NCBI GenBank assembly: GCA_965220285.1
Contig: OZ244818.1
Span: 2,852,001 to 2,916,000 of the forward strand
DNA from: Bin5 sp009843665
Lineage (GTDB): Bacteria > Chloroflexota > Anaerolineae > Caldilineales > Caldilineaceae
Reading direction: 5' to 3'
DNA: 64,000 nt
Shown here: positions 33,826 to 42,656 of the stretch, one piece after another
Numbering within the stretch: position 1 is the stretch's first letter
Layout of the letters: each line of letters opens with the position of its first letter
Translations under genes and position numbers: made by a program
Notes under the pieces: model-generated
What the model saw: only the letters and a program-made list of their open reading frames with translations
Databases searched by the model: none
What the model was told of the DNA's origin: nothing

Positions 33826-35172
33826 ATGCTCGGAACCATCATCCCCGCCCGCCGGTTCGCCATCGCCATGGTGCGCCGCATGTTGCAGGCCGACCTGCCC
33901 GCCGCCGTCCGCTCCGATGAGGACGTCGAAGCCGAGGTATGGCGCAACTACAACTGGAACTTCTCCGTCAACGTCATCGACGGCGCCTTCTTCCTCCTGG
34001 CCCAGAGCCTCATGTCGGCCACTACCATCCTCCCCTTCTTCGTCACCCGGCTCACTGACAACCCCTTCTACATCGGCCTCCTGGCCGTAATCGCCAACGG
34101 CGGATGGTTCTTCCCCCAACTCCTCAGCGCCGGCCCCATCGAACGCACCGACCGCAAAAAACCCTGGCTGATCAACCTCGGATTCTTCCTCGAACGCATG
34201 CCCCTCGTCCTCCTCACCGCAACAACCCTGCTCGCCGTCAGTTCCCCCTCCTGGGCCCTTGCCCTCTTTCTCCTCGCATTCGCCACCTACAATTTCGGCG
34301 CCGGCATCATCGCCCCCGCCTGGCAGGATCTCCTCGCCGTCTGCTTTCCCGCCACCCGCCGCGGCCGCCTCATGGGCGTAACCATGTTCGTCGGCGGCAT
34401 CGCCGGCGCGCTCGGTGCCATCGGCAGCAGCCGCATCCTGGAGACACTGCCCTTTCCCCGCAACTTCCTCATCCTCTTCGGGCTCGCTACCATCCTTATG
34501 TTCGCCGGCTGGGCCGTCCTCGCCCTCACCCGCGAACCCGTGCGCCAGGTCCCCCGTACCGCCGAAAACCGCCTCCGCATCTGGACCAGGCTCGGCCGCA
34601 TCCTGCGCCGCGATCGTAACTTCCGCCGCTTCCTCACCGCCCGCGGCCTGCTCGCCGTCGGCGGCATGGGCATGGCCTTCGTCACAGCCGCCGCCATCAG
34701 CAAATGGAATGTCTCCGGCGGCACCGTCGGCAGCTACACCGTCGCCCTCCTTGTCGGCCAGTCCGCCAGCAATCTCCTCTTCGGCCTCCTCGCCGACCGT
34801 AAAGGACACAAAGTTGCGCTCGTGCTCGGCGGGCTCGCCGCCGCCTCGGGCTATGTGATCGCCGGACTGGCCGCCTTGCCGCTTCTCTACTATCTCGTCT
34901 TCGTCCTCCTCGGCGTCTACTTCAGCTCCACCTTCGTCTCCGGCCTCATGATCGTGCTCGAATTCACCGGGCCTGAGCAGCGCCCCACCTACGTCGGCAT
35001 CACCAATTCCATCATCGGCACCATCAACGTCGTCATCCCCCTCCTTGGCGGCTGGCTCGCTACTATAAGCTACGGCTACCTCTTCGCCCTCAGCGCCGCC
35101 GCCGGCCTGCTCGGCGTCCTCCTCATGGCCTTCTGGGTCGCAGACCCCCGCCATGCCGCCGAAAACGCCTGA
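33826..35172 (+). CDS. MFS transporter
   Basis: A 448-residue protein with about twelve membrane helices. NPFYIGLLAVIANGGWFFPQ and IERTDRKKPWLINLGFFLER form the loop 2-3 region (DRKKPW), typical of the major facilitator family. The central loop is basic (RLGRILRRDRNFRRFL), and LLFGLLADRKGHKVALVLGG repeats the motif in the second half. The substrate cannot be told from sequence; no neighbouring gene suggests one. The first ~45 residues are an unusual cytoplasmic extension. It starts behind a heptamer array and is divergent to the HdrD-like gene. Confidence 0.88.
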   Translation: MLGTIIPARRFAIAMVRRMLQADLPAAVRSDEDVEAEVWRNYNWNFSVNVIDGAFFLLAQSLMSATTILPFFVTRLTDNPFYIGLLAVIANGGWFFPQLLSAGPIERTDRKKPWLINLGFFLERMPLVLLTATTLLAVSSPSWALALFLLAFATYNFGAGIIAPAWQDLLAVCFPATRRGRLMGVTMFVGGIAGALGAIGSSRILETLPFPRNFLILFGLATILMFAGWAVLALTREPVRQVPRTAENRLRIWTRLGRILRRDRNFRRFLTARGLLAVGGMGMAFVTAAAISKWNVSGGTVGSYTVALLVGQSASNLLFGLLADRKGHKVALVLGGLAAASGYVIAGLAALPLLYYLVFVLLGVYFSSTFVSGLMIVLEFTGPEQRPTYVGITNSIIGTINVVIPLLGGWLATISYGYLFALSAAAGLLGVLLMAFWVADPRHAAENA

Positions 35173-35235
35173 CTTGCGCACCGTGCCCGTTCGTGGTAGA
35201 AATTCGGAAAAGCGCCAACCTCACGGAGACAAAAA

Positions 35236-36177
35236 ATGACACAGGGCCAATTCTGTTCCCAACTTTCTATCACCTCCGGCGAACAAATCTACGGCACCGC
35301 CGGCAACGCCACCGATGTCTGGTTTGTGCTTGAATACCCCGCCGTCTGGGGCGCCAAGGCCATGGAAGAGAGCAAGCTGGACGACGCGCTCAAAGAGCAC
35401 CTGCAGCAGGCCGTCGCCGCCACACCCGGTTCCCGCCTCCAGCTCATCAAACACGGCGAATCCCGCAACGGCTCCGGTTTCAGCTTCTTCATCGGCCTCT
35501 CCCAGGAGGATATGACCGCACTCTACCGCTTCCACCTGGCCGGCTTCACCGACCTCGCCGCCATGGATCTGCCCGCCATGGTGACCGAAATGCGCACCGA
35601 CCCCGCGCGCTACGCCGCCCACAAGCACGACGAGCCCCTCTTCCTCGTCTGCACCAACGGCAGCCGCGACCGCTGCTGCGCCACACTCGGCGTCCCCGTC
35701 TACCTCACCATGGCCGCCTACGCCGGCGACCAGGTCTGGCAGACCACCCACACCGGCGGCCACCGCTTCGCCGCCACCATGATCGTCCTGCCGCACGGCC
35801 TCTACTACGGCCGCCTCAGCGCCCAAGACGCCCTGCCCATCGTCGACACCTACAACGCCGGCGACGTCTACGCCCTCGACCACTACCGCGGCCGCTCCTG
35901 CTATAAGGCCCCAGTCCAGGCCGCCGAATACTACCTGCGCGCCGAAACCCACCGGCAGTCGCTCGACGCCTTCTCCCTCCTCGACGCCGGCAACGAAGAC
36001 GATGTCTGGACCTGCCGCTTCCGCTCCAACGACGACGACATCGTCCACGAGCTCTCCGTCCTCGCCGAAGAGTCGGAGTTCGCCAACCCGTTGAGTTGCC
36101 GCGCATCGGCCTCCATCGAGCGCGTCCCCCAATTCCGCCTGCTCTCCCACTCCGTCAACGCCCCCACCCCCGCCTGA
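35236..36177 (+). CDS. Sucrase/ferredoxin-like (thioredoxin-like Fe-S) family protein
   Basis: A 313-residue protein of the sucrase/ferredoxin-like family, related to yeast Apd1. FLVCTNGSRDRCCATLGVPV holds the Cys ligands of a thioredoxin-like [2Fe-2S] domain, and HTGGHRFAATMIVLPHG the two His of the Apd1-like cluster. The N-terminal part (ATDVWFVLEYPAVWGAKAME) is typical as well. The name is historical; sucrase activity is not expected. The role is probably electron transfer or redox sensing. ACGGAGACAAAAA before the ATG is a good ribosome-binding site. It is followed by a strong terminator. Confidence 0.88.
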   Translation: MTQGQFCSQLSITSGEQIYGTAGNATDVWFVLEYPAVWGAKAMEESKLDDALKEHLQQAVAATPGSRLQLIKHGESRNGSGFSFFIGLSQEDMTALYRFHLAGFTDLAAMDLPAMVTEMRTDPARYAAHKHDEPLFLVCTNGSRDRCCATLGVPVYLTMAAYAGDQVWQTTHTGGHRFAATMIVLPHGLYYGRLSAQDALPIVDTYNAGDVYALDHYRGRSCYKAPVQAAEYYLRAETHRQSLDAFSLLDAGNEDDVWTCRFRSNDDDIVHELSVLAEESEFANPLSCRASASIERVPQFRLLSHSVNAPTPA

Positions 36178-36583
36178 CCTCCGTCGCTGCCGCAACATCA
36201 GACGACAGGGGTCACTAAGAACGTCACGACGAAGCCACAGTCAATTCACAAACCATTGTGAGGAGAGCAAAGCCGTTTCTCTCTCCTCACTTTTCTTTAC
36301 TCACTCCTCGCTTTTGGCGCAACATGCGTTAACTCCTCAGTGAACCATCCTTAAAACACCCGTTTACCCCTGCCGCAGATAATCCCTCCCAATTTCGTCA
36401 AATTTCAGTCTTTTTGTGTGCTACACTTTTGTGGTGCGCAGCGTTGCGGCAAGCCTTGCAAGCGCGTACCTGTTTACGGCCCCTGCCGGCTCCGGTCCTC
36501 ATGGAGCGCTGACTAACTCCGTAACAGGCCTAGTAAAGAAGAGATGTGTCAATCAATCTATATAACTGGAAAGGGAGTATTTC
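36178..36583. other. Intergenic region with terminator and leader of the iron-binding lipoprotein gene
   Basis: A terminator lies at 36258-36298. After it come ~285 bp including GTGCTACACTTTTGTGG and an imperfectly paired stretch (36440-36530), which may be a structured leader. GGAAAGGGAG before the start codon is the ribosome-binding site. No gene is seen. Confidence 0.5.
36258..36298 (+). terminator. Rho-independent terminator after the sucrase/ferredoxin-like gene
   Basis: A perfect 10-bp stem GTGAGGAGAG / CTCTCCTCAC (36258-36267 and 36281-36290) with a 13-base loop, followed by TTTTCTTT. Confidence 0.85.
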
Positions 36584-37621
36584 ATGTTCGTCAAGAATGT
36601 CGGAAGGTTGCCGTTGGTATTCGTCCTTCTCGCCGCCCTGCTGCTGACCGCCTGTATGCCGATTCAGCCGATGGAAAGCGCAGGCGAAGCCACCGAGCTG
36701 ACCATCTATTCAGGCCGCAATGAAAATCTGGTAGGGCCTCTTCTGGAGCGCTACCAGGAAGTGAGCGGCGTTACCGTCAATGTTCGCTATGGCGGCACAG
36801 CCGAACTGGCCGCGACAATAATGGAAGAAGGTCAGAACTCACCTGCCGACGTCTTCTTCGGCCAGGACGCCGGCGCGCTCGGCGCCCTCTCTCTCGCAGG
36901 GCGCTTCACGCAGCTGCCCGCAGAGATCCTGGACAGGGTCGATCCCCGCTTCCAGAGCGGTAGCGGCGACTGGGTCGGCGCCAGCGGACGCGCCCGCGTC
37001 TTCGTTTACAACACCGAAATGGTCAGCATGGACGAGCTGCCCAACGACATCTGGGAGCTGACAGAGCCCCAGTGGAAGGGGAAGATCGGCTGGGCGCCCA
37101 CCAACGGCAGCTTCCAGGCCTTCGTCACCGCCGTCCGCGTTCTCGAAGGCGAAGACCGGGCTCGTGAGTGGCTCGAAGCCATGATCGCCAACGACGTGCA
37201 GATCTACGCTAAGAACACGCCCATCGTCGAAGCCACTGGCCGCGGCGAGGTCGTGCTCGGCCTCGTCAACCACTACTATCTCTACAGATTCCTCGCCGAA
37301 GATCCCGGCTTCCAGGCCAGGAATCACCACCCATCCGCCGGTGACGCCGGCGCCATGATCAACGTCGCTGGCGTCGGCATCCTCGACACCGCCAAGGACC
37401 AGGCCGCAGCCGAGGCCTTCGTCGCCTTCCTGCTCTCAGACGAAGCCCAGACCTACTTTTCCGAGCAGACCAACGAATATCCCCTCGTAGTCGGCATTCC
37501 GACCACCGCCGACGGGCTGCTGCCCCTGGCCGACGTGAATACGCCCGATATTGATCTGACCGACCTAGATGATCTGCAGGGAACACTCGAGCTTCTTCAA
37601 GAGGTAAACGCGCTGCAGTAA
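36584..37621 (+). CDS. Iron(III) ABC-type substrate-binding lipoprotein (FutA/FbpA-like)
   Basis: A 345-residue protein. The signal peptide ends in LLLTAC, a lipobox, with Cys24 as anchor. TELTIYSGRNENLVGPLL, then NSPADVFFGQDAGALGALS, match the type II periplasmic-binding fold of the FutA/FbpA iron binders. NHYYLYRFLAE near residue 225 supplies the cluster of Tyr residues used to hold Fe(III). No permease or ATPase gene lies next to it, so it must work with a transporter encoded elsewhere. It has its own leader and is closed by a terminator, making it a single-gene unit. Regulation by a Fur-type protein is plausible, but no clear box was seen. Confidence 0.9.
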   Translation: MFVKNVGRLPLVFVLLAALLLTACMPIQPMESAGEATELTIYSGRNENLVGPLLERYQEVSGVTVNVRYGGTAELAATIMEEGQNSPADVFFGQDAGALGALSLAGRFTQLPAEILDRVDPRFQSGSGDWVGASGRARVFVYNTEMVSMDELPNDIWELTEPQWKGKIGWAPTNGSFQAFVTAVRVLEGEDRAREWLEAMIANDVQIYAKNTPIVEATGRGEVVLGLVNHYYLYRFLAEDPGFQARNHHPSAGDAGAMINVAGVGILDTAKDQAAAEAFVAFLLSDEAQTYFSEQTNEYPLVVGIPTTADGLLPLADVNTPDIDLTDLDDLQGTLELLQEVNALQ

Positions 37622-37647
37622 GGGTAGTGTTTTCCTCTTTCACCTCC

Positions 37648-37696
37648 AAAACACACCCGGCGGACGCCACCTCCTCGACGTCCACCGGGTGTGTTT
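37648..37696 (+). terminator. Rho-independent terminator after the iron-binding lipoprotein gene
   Basis: A long stem, AAACACACCCGG-CGGACG pairing with CGTCC-ACCGGGTGTGTTT, starts 27 bp after the stop. It is followed by a pyrimidine-rich tail. Confidence 0.82.
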
Positions 37697-37836
37697 CCCT
37701 CTCTATAGCAGTTGCAAACAGCTGTTCCGATTCCTTCGTCCCTCTTCAACCCCTCAAAAATGCAACTTCAATGCGACACCAGGCCCCTCAAGAAATAACC
37801 CCCTAACCGACCAGCCATCGAGTCCGAGAGGTGTTC

Positions 37837-37870
37837 ACTATAAACTAGAAACTCAAGACTAAGAACTGCA
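37837..37870. repeat. Heptamer array (ACTAGAA type) next to the Mrp gene stop
   Basis: ACTATAA, ACTAGAA, ACTCAAG, ACTAAGA and ACTGCAG lie immediately beyond the 3' end of the minus-strand Mrp gene. Confidence 0.82.
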
Positions 37871-37873
37871 GTC

Positions 37874-38710
37874 TCAAACTATCTTTAACTGCGGCTGACT
37901 GCCCCCCGACATCGCCCGCAGCTGCGCCACCACCTTCCCGGCCAGCTCACCGAACGTGCGCGCCGCTGCGCCTGCGGGGTTGGCCGCAACGATCGGCCTG
38001 CCCCGGTCGCCCGATGCGCTGATCTCGGCCTCCAGGGCGACAACGCCCAGCAGGTCCGTGCCCAGTTCACGCGCCGCGGTCTCGCCGCCGCCGCTGCCAA
38101 AGACCTCCCCGCTCATATTCTCAATCACGCCCAGGATCGGCACCTCCAGCTGCTCAAACGCCGCCGCGCCCCGCCGCGCATCCGCCACCGACACCATCTG
38201 CGGCATCGTCACGATCAACCCGCCGGTCAGCGGCGCGATCTGCGCCAGCGAAAGCTGTGCGTCCCCCGTGCCCGGCGGCAGGTCCACGATCAGATAGTCC
38301 AGCTCGCCCCAGCGCACGTCGGTGAACAGCTGCTGGATCGCCTTGTGCAGCATCGGCCCCCGCCAGATCAGCGCCTGCTCCGGCGGCAGCAGAAAGCCCA
38401 TGCTCATGAAGCGCACGCCATGCGCCTCCGCCGGGATCAGCTTGCCCGCCTCCACCGGCGGCATCTCATTCACGCCCATCATAATCGGAATATTCGGCCC
38501 GTAGATGTCCGCGTCCAGCAGGCCAACCGCCGCGCCCGTTTGCGCCAGGCTCACCGCCAGATTCACGCTGACTGTGCTCTTGCCCACGCCGCCCTTGCCG
38601 CTCGCCACCGCGACGATATTCTTGATCTTTATCCCCAGCTTCGCCTCAATTCGCGGGTCCGCAGGCACCCCGCCCGCTGCGCCGCCACTGTCGTTATTTC
38701 CACTGGCCAT
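37874..38710 (-). CDS. Mrp/NBP35-family ATP-binding Fe-S carrier
   Basis: A 278-residue P-loop protein of the Mrp/ApbC family that carries Fe-S clusters to target proteins. VASGKGGVGKSTVSVNLAVS is the deviant Walker A, LLDADIYGPNIPIMMGV the Walker A' region, and DYLIVDLPPGTGDAQLS the switch/Walker B. It lacks the N-terminal DUF59 (MIP18) domain found in longer Mrp proteins. The central CxxC of the family is not obvious either, so a simple cluster-carrier role is not certain. It starts with a Gly/Asn-rich tail (ASGNNDSGGAAGG). It is unlinked in function to the next genes on the minus strand. Confidence 0.88.
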   Translation of the reverse strand: MASGNNDSGGAAGGVPADPRIEAKLGIKIKNIVAVASGKGGVGKSTVSVNLAVSLAQTGAAVGLLDADIYGPNIPIMMGVNEMPPVEAGKLIPAEAHGVRFMSMGFLLPPEQALIWRGPMLHKAIQQLFTDVRWGELDYLIVDLPPGTGDAQLSLAQIAPLTGGLIVTMPQMVSVADARRGAAAFEQLEVPILGVIENMSGEVFGSGGGETAARELGTDLLGVVALEAEISASGDRGRPIVAANPAGAAARTFGELAGKVVAQLRAMSGGSQPQLKIV

Positions 38711-38863
38711 AGTAGTTTCCTATCCCTCGAATCCCTGCATGCCGCCGGAATGTTGAATGCCTGCCGCTACCTTACTCTGCCCCTATTCGCCTGTCAAAAA
38801 AGAACCATCGCTCTGCGCATCCACATTCACTGGTGCCGCATCAACTCCCGTAACCCCTGCAAT

Positions 38864-38884
38864 TCACTGACCACTAACCACTGT
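38864..38884. repeat. Heptamer array (ACTGACC type) at the FAD-oxidoreductase stop
   Basis: ACTGACC, ACTAACC and ACTGTCT overlap the 3' end of the minus-strand gene. Confidence 0.75.
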
Positions 38885-40244
38885 CTTTAACAATCATCTG
38901 CGCCGCCCGCTGTCCGATCTCCACCGCGTAATTCGTGCCCCGGTCCCACGGGTATACCTGGCTCATCGACGCGAAGTAGAGGCCCCGCAGCGGCGTGCGC
39001 AGATCAGGGATCATCGCGGCGTAGCCCCGTACCGGTACCGGCTGCGCATAGGTAGCGCGGTGCAGCCACGCGCCCGTCACCCACTCGGGCCGGAACTCGC
39101 GGTTGAAGCGCGGCAGCGCCGGCAGAAACTCGGCCAGCAGTTCCTCCTGCGACATCGTGAAATAGCGGTGCGACGGCTCCAGGTAGTCGCCCAGATAGAG
39201 CAGGTGATCGCCGCCGTAGTGGCTCGGGTCGACCATGTTCGTGTGCTCGACCAGCACCAGGAACGGCAGCCCCTCCGCCTTGGGCACATTCACCCAATAG
39301 GTATCCTTGAGCAGGGGCCGGTCGAGCGCCACCGTCATCACCACCGCCCCCATATGACGCAGCGAGCCCAACTGCGACAGGTAGCTGGCCGGCAGATCCG
39401 GTGCCAGTCGCTGCATCAAACCCGGGCTGACCGTCGAGAGCACGGCGTCAAAACTGCGAGAAGCCGGCGGGTCGCCTCCATGTTCGGCCTTCTCCCCAAT
39501 TTCTATTCTGAATCCGCCCTCCGGCAGCGATGTCAGCGAGCGCACCGGCGCGTTCGTTTCGATTGTCACACCCCGCTTTCGCGCGGCTGCGCCCAGCCTG
39601 TCCACGAAGGCCTGAAAGCCCCCGCGGTAGTAGCCCAGACGCGGCGTGCGCTTGTATACCCTCGCCCAGAACCACGCCAGATTGACGTCCTGGAAGTGCG
39701 GGCCGAACTTGCCCTCCAGCATCGGCCGCCACAGTTTGCCGTAGGCCGTCTCGCCCATGCGCCGCGCCAGCCACTCATCCGCCAGCAGGCCGTCAAACGC
39801 GCGCCACGGCGGCCGCGGGTGATACTTCAGATAGGCCAGCACCAGCCCCATGCGCAGCTTCTGGGGCAAGGACAGGTGCGGAAACCGCAGGAGGTGTGCG
39901 GGGCTGTCCAGCGGATAGTTCGCACCCTGGAAGTGCATGACCGTCGAGGGGCGGTGAATCTCCAACAGGTCTCCGGCGCCGATCTGTTCCGTCAGCTGTA
40001 TGATGGCGTCATCGTTGGTGAACAGATGATGATAGAACTTCTCCAGCGGCCAGTCCCAGCTTTCCCGCCCCTTGAAACCCGACGCCAGCCCGCCCAGCTC
40101 CGGCCCGTTTTCGAAGACATGCACCTGGGCACTGCCCGTGCCCGCGAGCTCGTAAGCCGCGGTCAGACCCGCAACCCCGCCGCCGATAATTGCGATTCGA
40201 ACGGCTCCATCCTCCTGAGGGCGCGCACTGTGTGAACTCATCAA
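38874..40244 (-). CDS. FAD-dependent amine-oxidase-type oxidoreductase
   Basis: A 456-residue protein of the protoporphyrinogen-oxidase/phytoene-desaturase-like FAD family. RIAIIGGGVAGLTAAYELAG is the Rossmann FAD motif and FENGPELGGLASGFKG the second FAD-binding part. EKFYHHLFTNDDAIIQLTEQ and GYYRGGFQAFVDRLGAAARK are typical of the carotenoid/UDP-galactopyranose-like branch. The C-terminal GLYFASMSQVYPWDRGTNYA closes the FAD site. Homologues often act next to glycosyltransferases or in carotenoid-like lipid synthesis; no such partner is found here, so the substrate is open. A terminator-like hairpin separates it from the next gene on the same strand. Confidence 0.85.
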   Translation of the reverse strand: MMSSHSARPQEDGAVRIAIIGGGVAGLTAAYELAGTGSAQVHVFENGPELGGLASGFKGRESWDWPLEKFYHHLFTNDDAIIQLTEQIGAGDLLEIHRPSTVMHFQGANYPLDSPAHLLRFPHLSLPQKLRMGLVLAYLKYHPRPPWRAFDGLLADEWLARRMGETAYGKLWRPMLEGKFGPHFQDVNLAWFWARVYKRTPRLGYYRGGFQAFVDRLGAAARKRGVTIETNAPVRSLTSLPEGGFRIEIGEKAEHGGDPPASRSFDAVLSTVSPGLMQRLAPDLPASYLSQLGSLRHMGAVVMTVALDRPLLKDTYWVNVPKAEGLPFLVLVEHTNMVDPSHYGGDHLLYLGDYLEPSHRYFTMSQEELLAEFLPALPRFNREFRPEWVTGAWLHRATYAQPVPVRGYAAMIPDLRTPLRGLYFASMSQVYPWDRGTNYAVEIGQRAAQMIVKDSG

Positions 40245-40331
40245 CGTTCTACCCTGTTCTCAACCGCTGCCGCGCGTCCCGCTCGTGCCGTTACAGTGCC
40301 AGGCAAGGCCCGTATGCACCCCCGCCTGGAA

Positions 40332-40360
40332 AGAAAAAACCAGCGCACAGAAGGCGCTGG
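40332..40360 (-). terminator. Rho-independent terminator of the small Cys-rich protein gene
   Basis: On the minus strand CCAGCGC / GCGCTGG with a 7-base loop is followed by TTTTTTC. It lies 48 bp after the stop of the 40408-40773 gene. Confidence 0.85.
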
Positions 40361-40407
40361 TCTATCTGCAGTTACGAAGCGCTGTCTCAGGTCGTACGAC
40401 TTCCAGT

Positions 40408-40773
40408 TCACGCAGTGGCCAGAGACAGCGTTCCCATGCCGCTCAGCTGGCGGTCGATCTCCTCCTGCGCATTGCTGTAGAGCCGCAGCAGGTCAGCGTC
40501 GGTCCCCTTGTAAGTGCGGATCGTCTGCAGCGAGCAGAACGCGCAGCCGCGCAGGAACTTATAGTAGTTGCTATGACACTTCATACAGTCGCCCAGATTG
40601 ATCATCATCAGCACGAAAGCCAGACTGTCCGGGTGCGTATCGGGCAACACCGACACTCGATCGACCAGCTCGCGCCAACTGTCGCCGCGCAGATCCCGCA
40701 ACGAGGGGATCAAATAGGCCGGGAAGAACAACTCCGCCTTTCCGTCGAGTACCGCATCATTTACATCAACCAT
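40408..40773 (-). CDS. Small conserved-type protein with two CxxC motifs
   Basis: A 121-residue protein. MVDVNDAVLDGKAELFFPAY is preceded by GGGAGGACGT, which favours 40773 over an earlier in-frame ATG at 40806. The centre reads DCMKCHSNYYKF, then RGCAFCS: two CxxC pairs fit one zinc or Fe-S site. CMKCH also matches a heme-c motif, but there is no signal peptide, so a c-type cytochrome is unlikely. The ends are helical (GDSWRELVDRVSVL, ADLLRLYSNAQEEIDRQL). No family name is known to me. It stands between the FAD oxidoreductase and the metal-dependent hydrolase genes on the same strand. Confidence 0.65.
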   Translation of the reverse strand: MVDVNDAVLDGKAELFFPAYLIPSLRDLRGDSWRELVDRVSVLPDTHPDSLAFVLMMINLGDCMKCHSNYYKFLRGCAFCSLQTIRTYKGTDADLLRLYSNAQEEIDRQLSGMGTLSLATA

Positions 40774-40872
40774 ACGTCCTCCCTTCACTCGTCCAACACA
40801 CTTCACATTGGCGCAAAGACCACTGCCGGGCTGTTTACGAGGAAGACTCCCGCTTCAGCATACGTCCTTTCT

Positions 40873-41571
40873 TTATACGTCTAAACTATCGCCGGGATTC
40901 AGAATCGCGCACTCAATGTCGGTTTCGTCCTGCAGCTTCTGCGCGAAGGCTTCCACATCCTGTTCAATCGGCGGGAACGTATTGTAGTGGAAGGGGATGA
41001 CCTTCTTGGCCTTCACAAACTGGGCCGCCTGGATGGCGTCGTCCGGGCCCATCGTGAAGTTGTCGCCGATCGGCAGCGCCGCCAGATCCACGCCGCCCAC
41101 GTCGCCGATAAGGCGCATATCATAGGTCAGGCCGGTATCGCCGGCGAAGTAGACGTCGGTGCCGTCGTTGAAGTGGATCAGGATGCCGGCGGGATTGCCG
41201 CCGTAGCTGCCGTCCGGCAGACCGCTGCCGTGATGCGCGATCGTCAGCTTGACGCGGCCGAAATCGAAGTTGAAGCCGCCCCCGATGTGCAGCTGGTGAA
41301 CGTTCTCAACCCCTTGCCCCATCAGCCAGTCGCCGATTTCAAAGTTGCAGATCACGAGGCAGCCGGTGCGCTTGGCAACCGGGATCGCATCGGCGATGTG
41401 GTCGCCGTGTCCGTGCGAGATGATCATCACGTCGGCGTCGACGCTGTCCGCGGTGGCGCCCGCCGGCGCCACCGGGTTGTTCGGCGCCAGAAACGGGTCG
41501 ATCAACAGCTTCGTCCCGTCCGCATCAACCCCAAACGTCGCATGCCCATAAAATGTTATTTTAACCGTCAT
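40873..41571 (-). CDS. Metal-dependent hydrolase, metallo-beta-lactamase fold (UPF0173 type)
   Basis: A 232-residue protein of the YtkL/UPF0173 family. KITFYGHATFGVDADGTKLL starts the fold, IISHGHGDHIADAIP is the HxHxDH metal motif, IAHHGSG contributes another His, FAGDTGLTYDM the bridging Asp, and VIPFHYNTFPPIEQD the last His. Residues for two metal ions are complete, so it should be active; the substrate in this family is not established. It is encoded upstream of the small Cys-rich protein gene on the same strand, ~100 bp apart. Confidence 0.92.
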   Translation of the reverse strand: MTVKITFYGHATFGVDADGTKLLIDPFLAPNNPVAPAGATADSVDADVMIISHGHGDHIADAIPVAKRTGCLVICNFEIGDWLMGQGVENVHQLHIGGGFNFDFGRVKLTIAHHGSGLPDGSYGGNPAGILIHFNDGTDVYFAGDTGLTYDMRLIGDVGGVDLAALPIGDNFTMGPDDAIQAAQFVKAKKVIPFHYNTFPPIEQDVEAFAQKLQDETDIECAILNPGDSLDV

Positions 41572-41644
41572 CGCCCTATCCTCACTTCTTGAGCCTATAT
41601 CTGCTAGCCCCTGGTGATTTCCTCAGGCTCGGCCAATCGGTATC

Positions 41645-41671
41645 ACTAAGAACTGACTACTAAAAACTGCA
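41645..41671. repeat. Heptamer array (ACTAAAA type) at the nuoI stop
   Basis: ACTAAGA, ACTGACT, ACTAAAA and ACTGCAG lie just beyond the 3' end of nuoI. Confidence 0.82.
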
Positions 41672-41672
41672 G

Positions 41673-42545
<873 letters not shown>

Positions 42546-42562
42546 TCTGTAAACCCCCAAGT

Positions 42563-42656
42563 GCAGTTTTTAGTAGTCAGTTTTTAGTTTTTAGTAACGG
42601 CACTGTTGACAGTCCTGAGCAGTTACTAAAAACTGAAAACCAGAAACTGAAAACTA
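42563..42656. repeat. Heptamer arrays in the nuoCD-nuoI gap, both orientations
   Basis: At 42563-42595, read on the minus strand, are ACTAAAA, ACTAAAA, ACTGACT, ACTAAAA and ACTGC. At 42624-42656, on the plus strand, are ACTAAAA, ACTGAAA, ACCAGAA, ACTGAAA and ACTATCT. The facing arrays could pair in RNA and form a long AU-rich stem in the operon gap. Confidence 0.85.

Noticed and set aside
33637..35181. A 514-codon minus-strand frame over the MFS gene
   Set aside because: Gly/Glu-rich antisense shadow; the plus strand encodes a typical transporter.
40408..40773. CMKCH as a heme-c attachment site
   Set aside because: No signal peptide or export feature, and a second CxxC follows closely, which fits a zinc or Fe-S site better.
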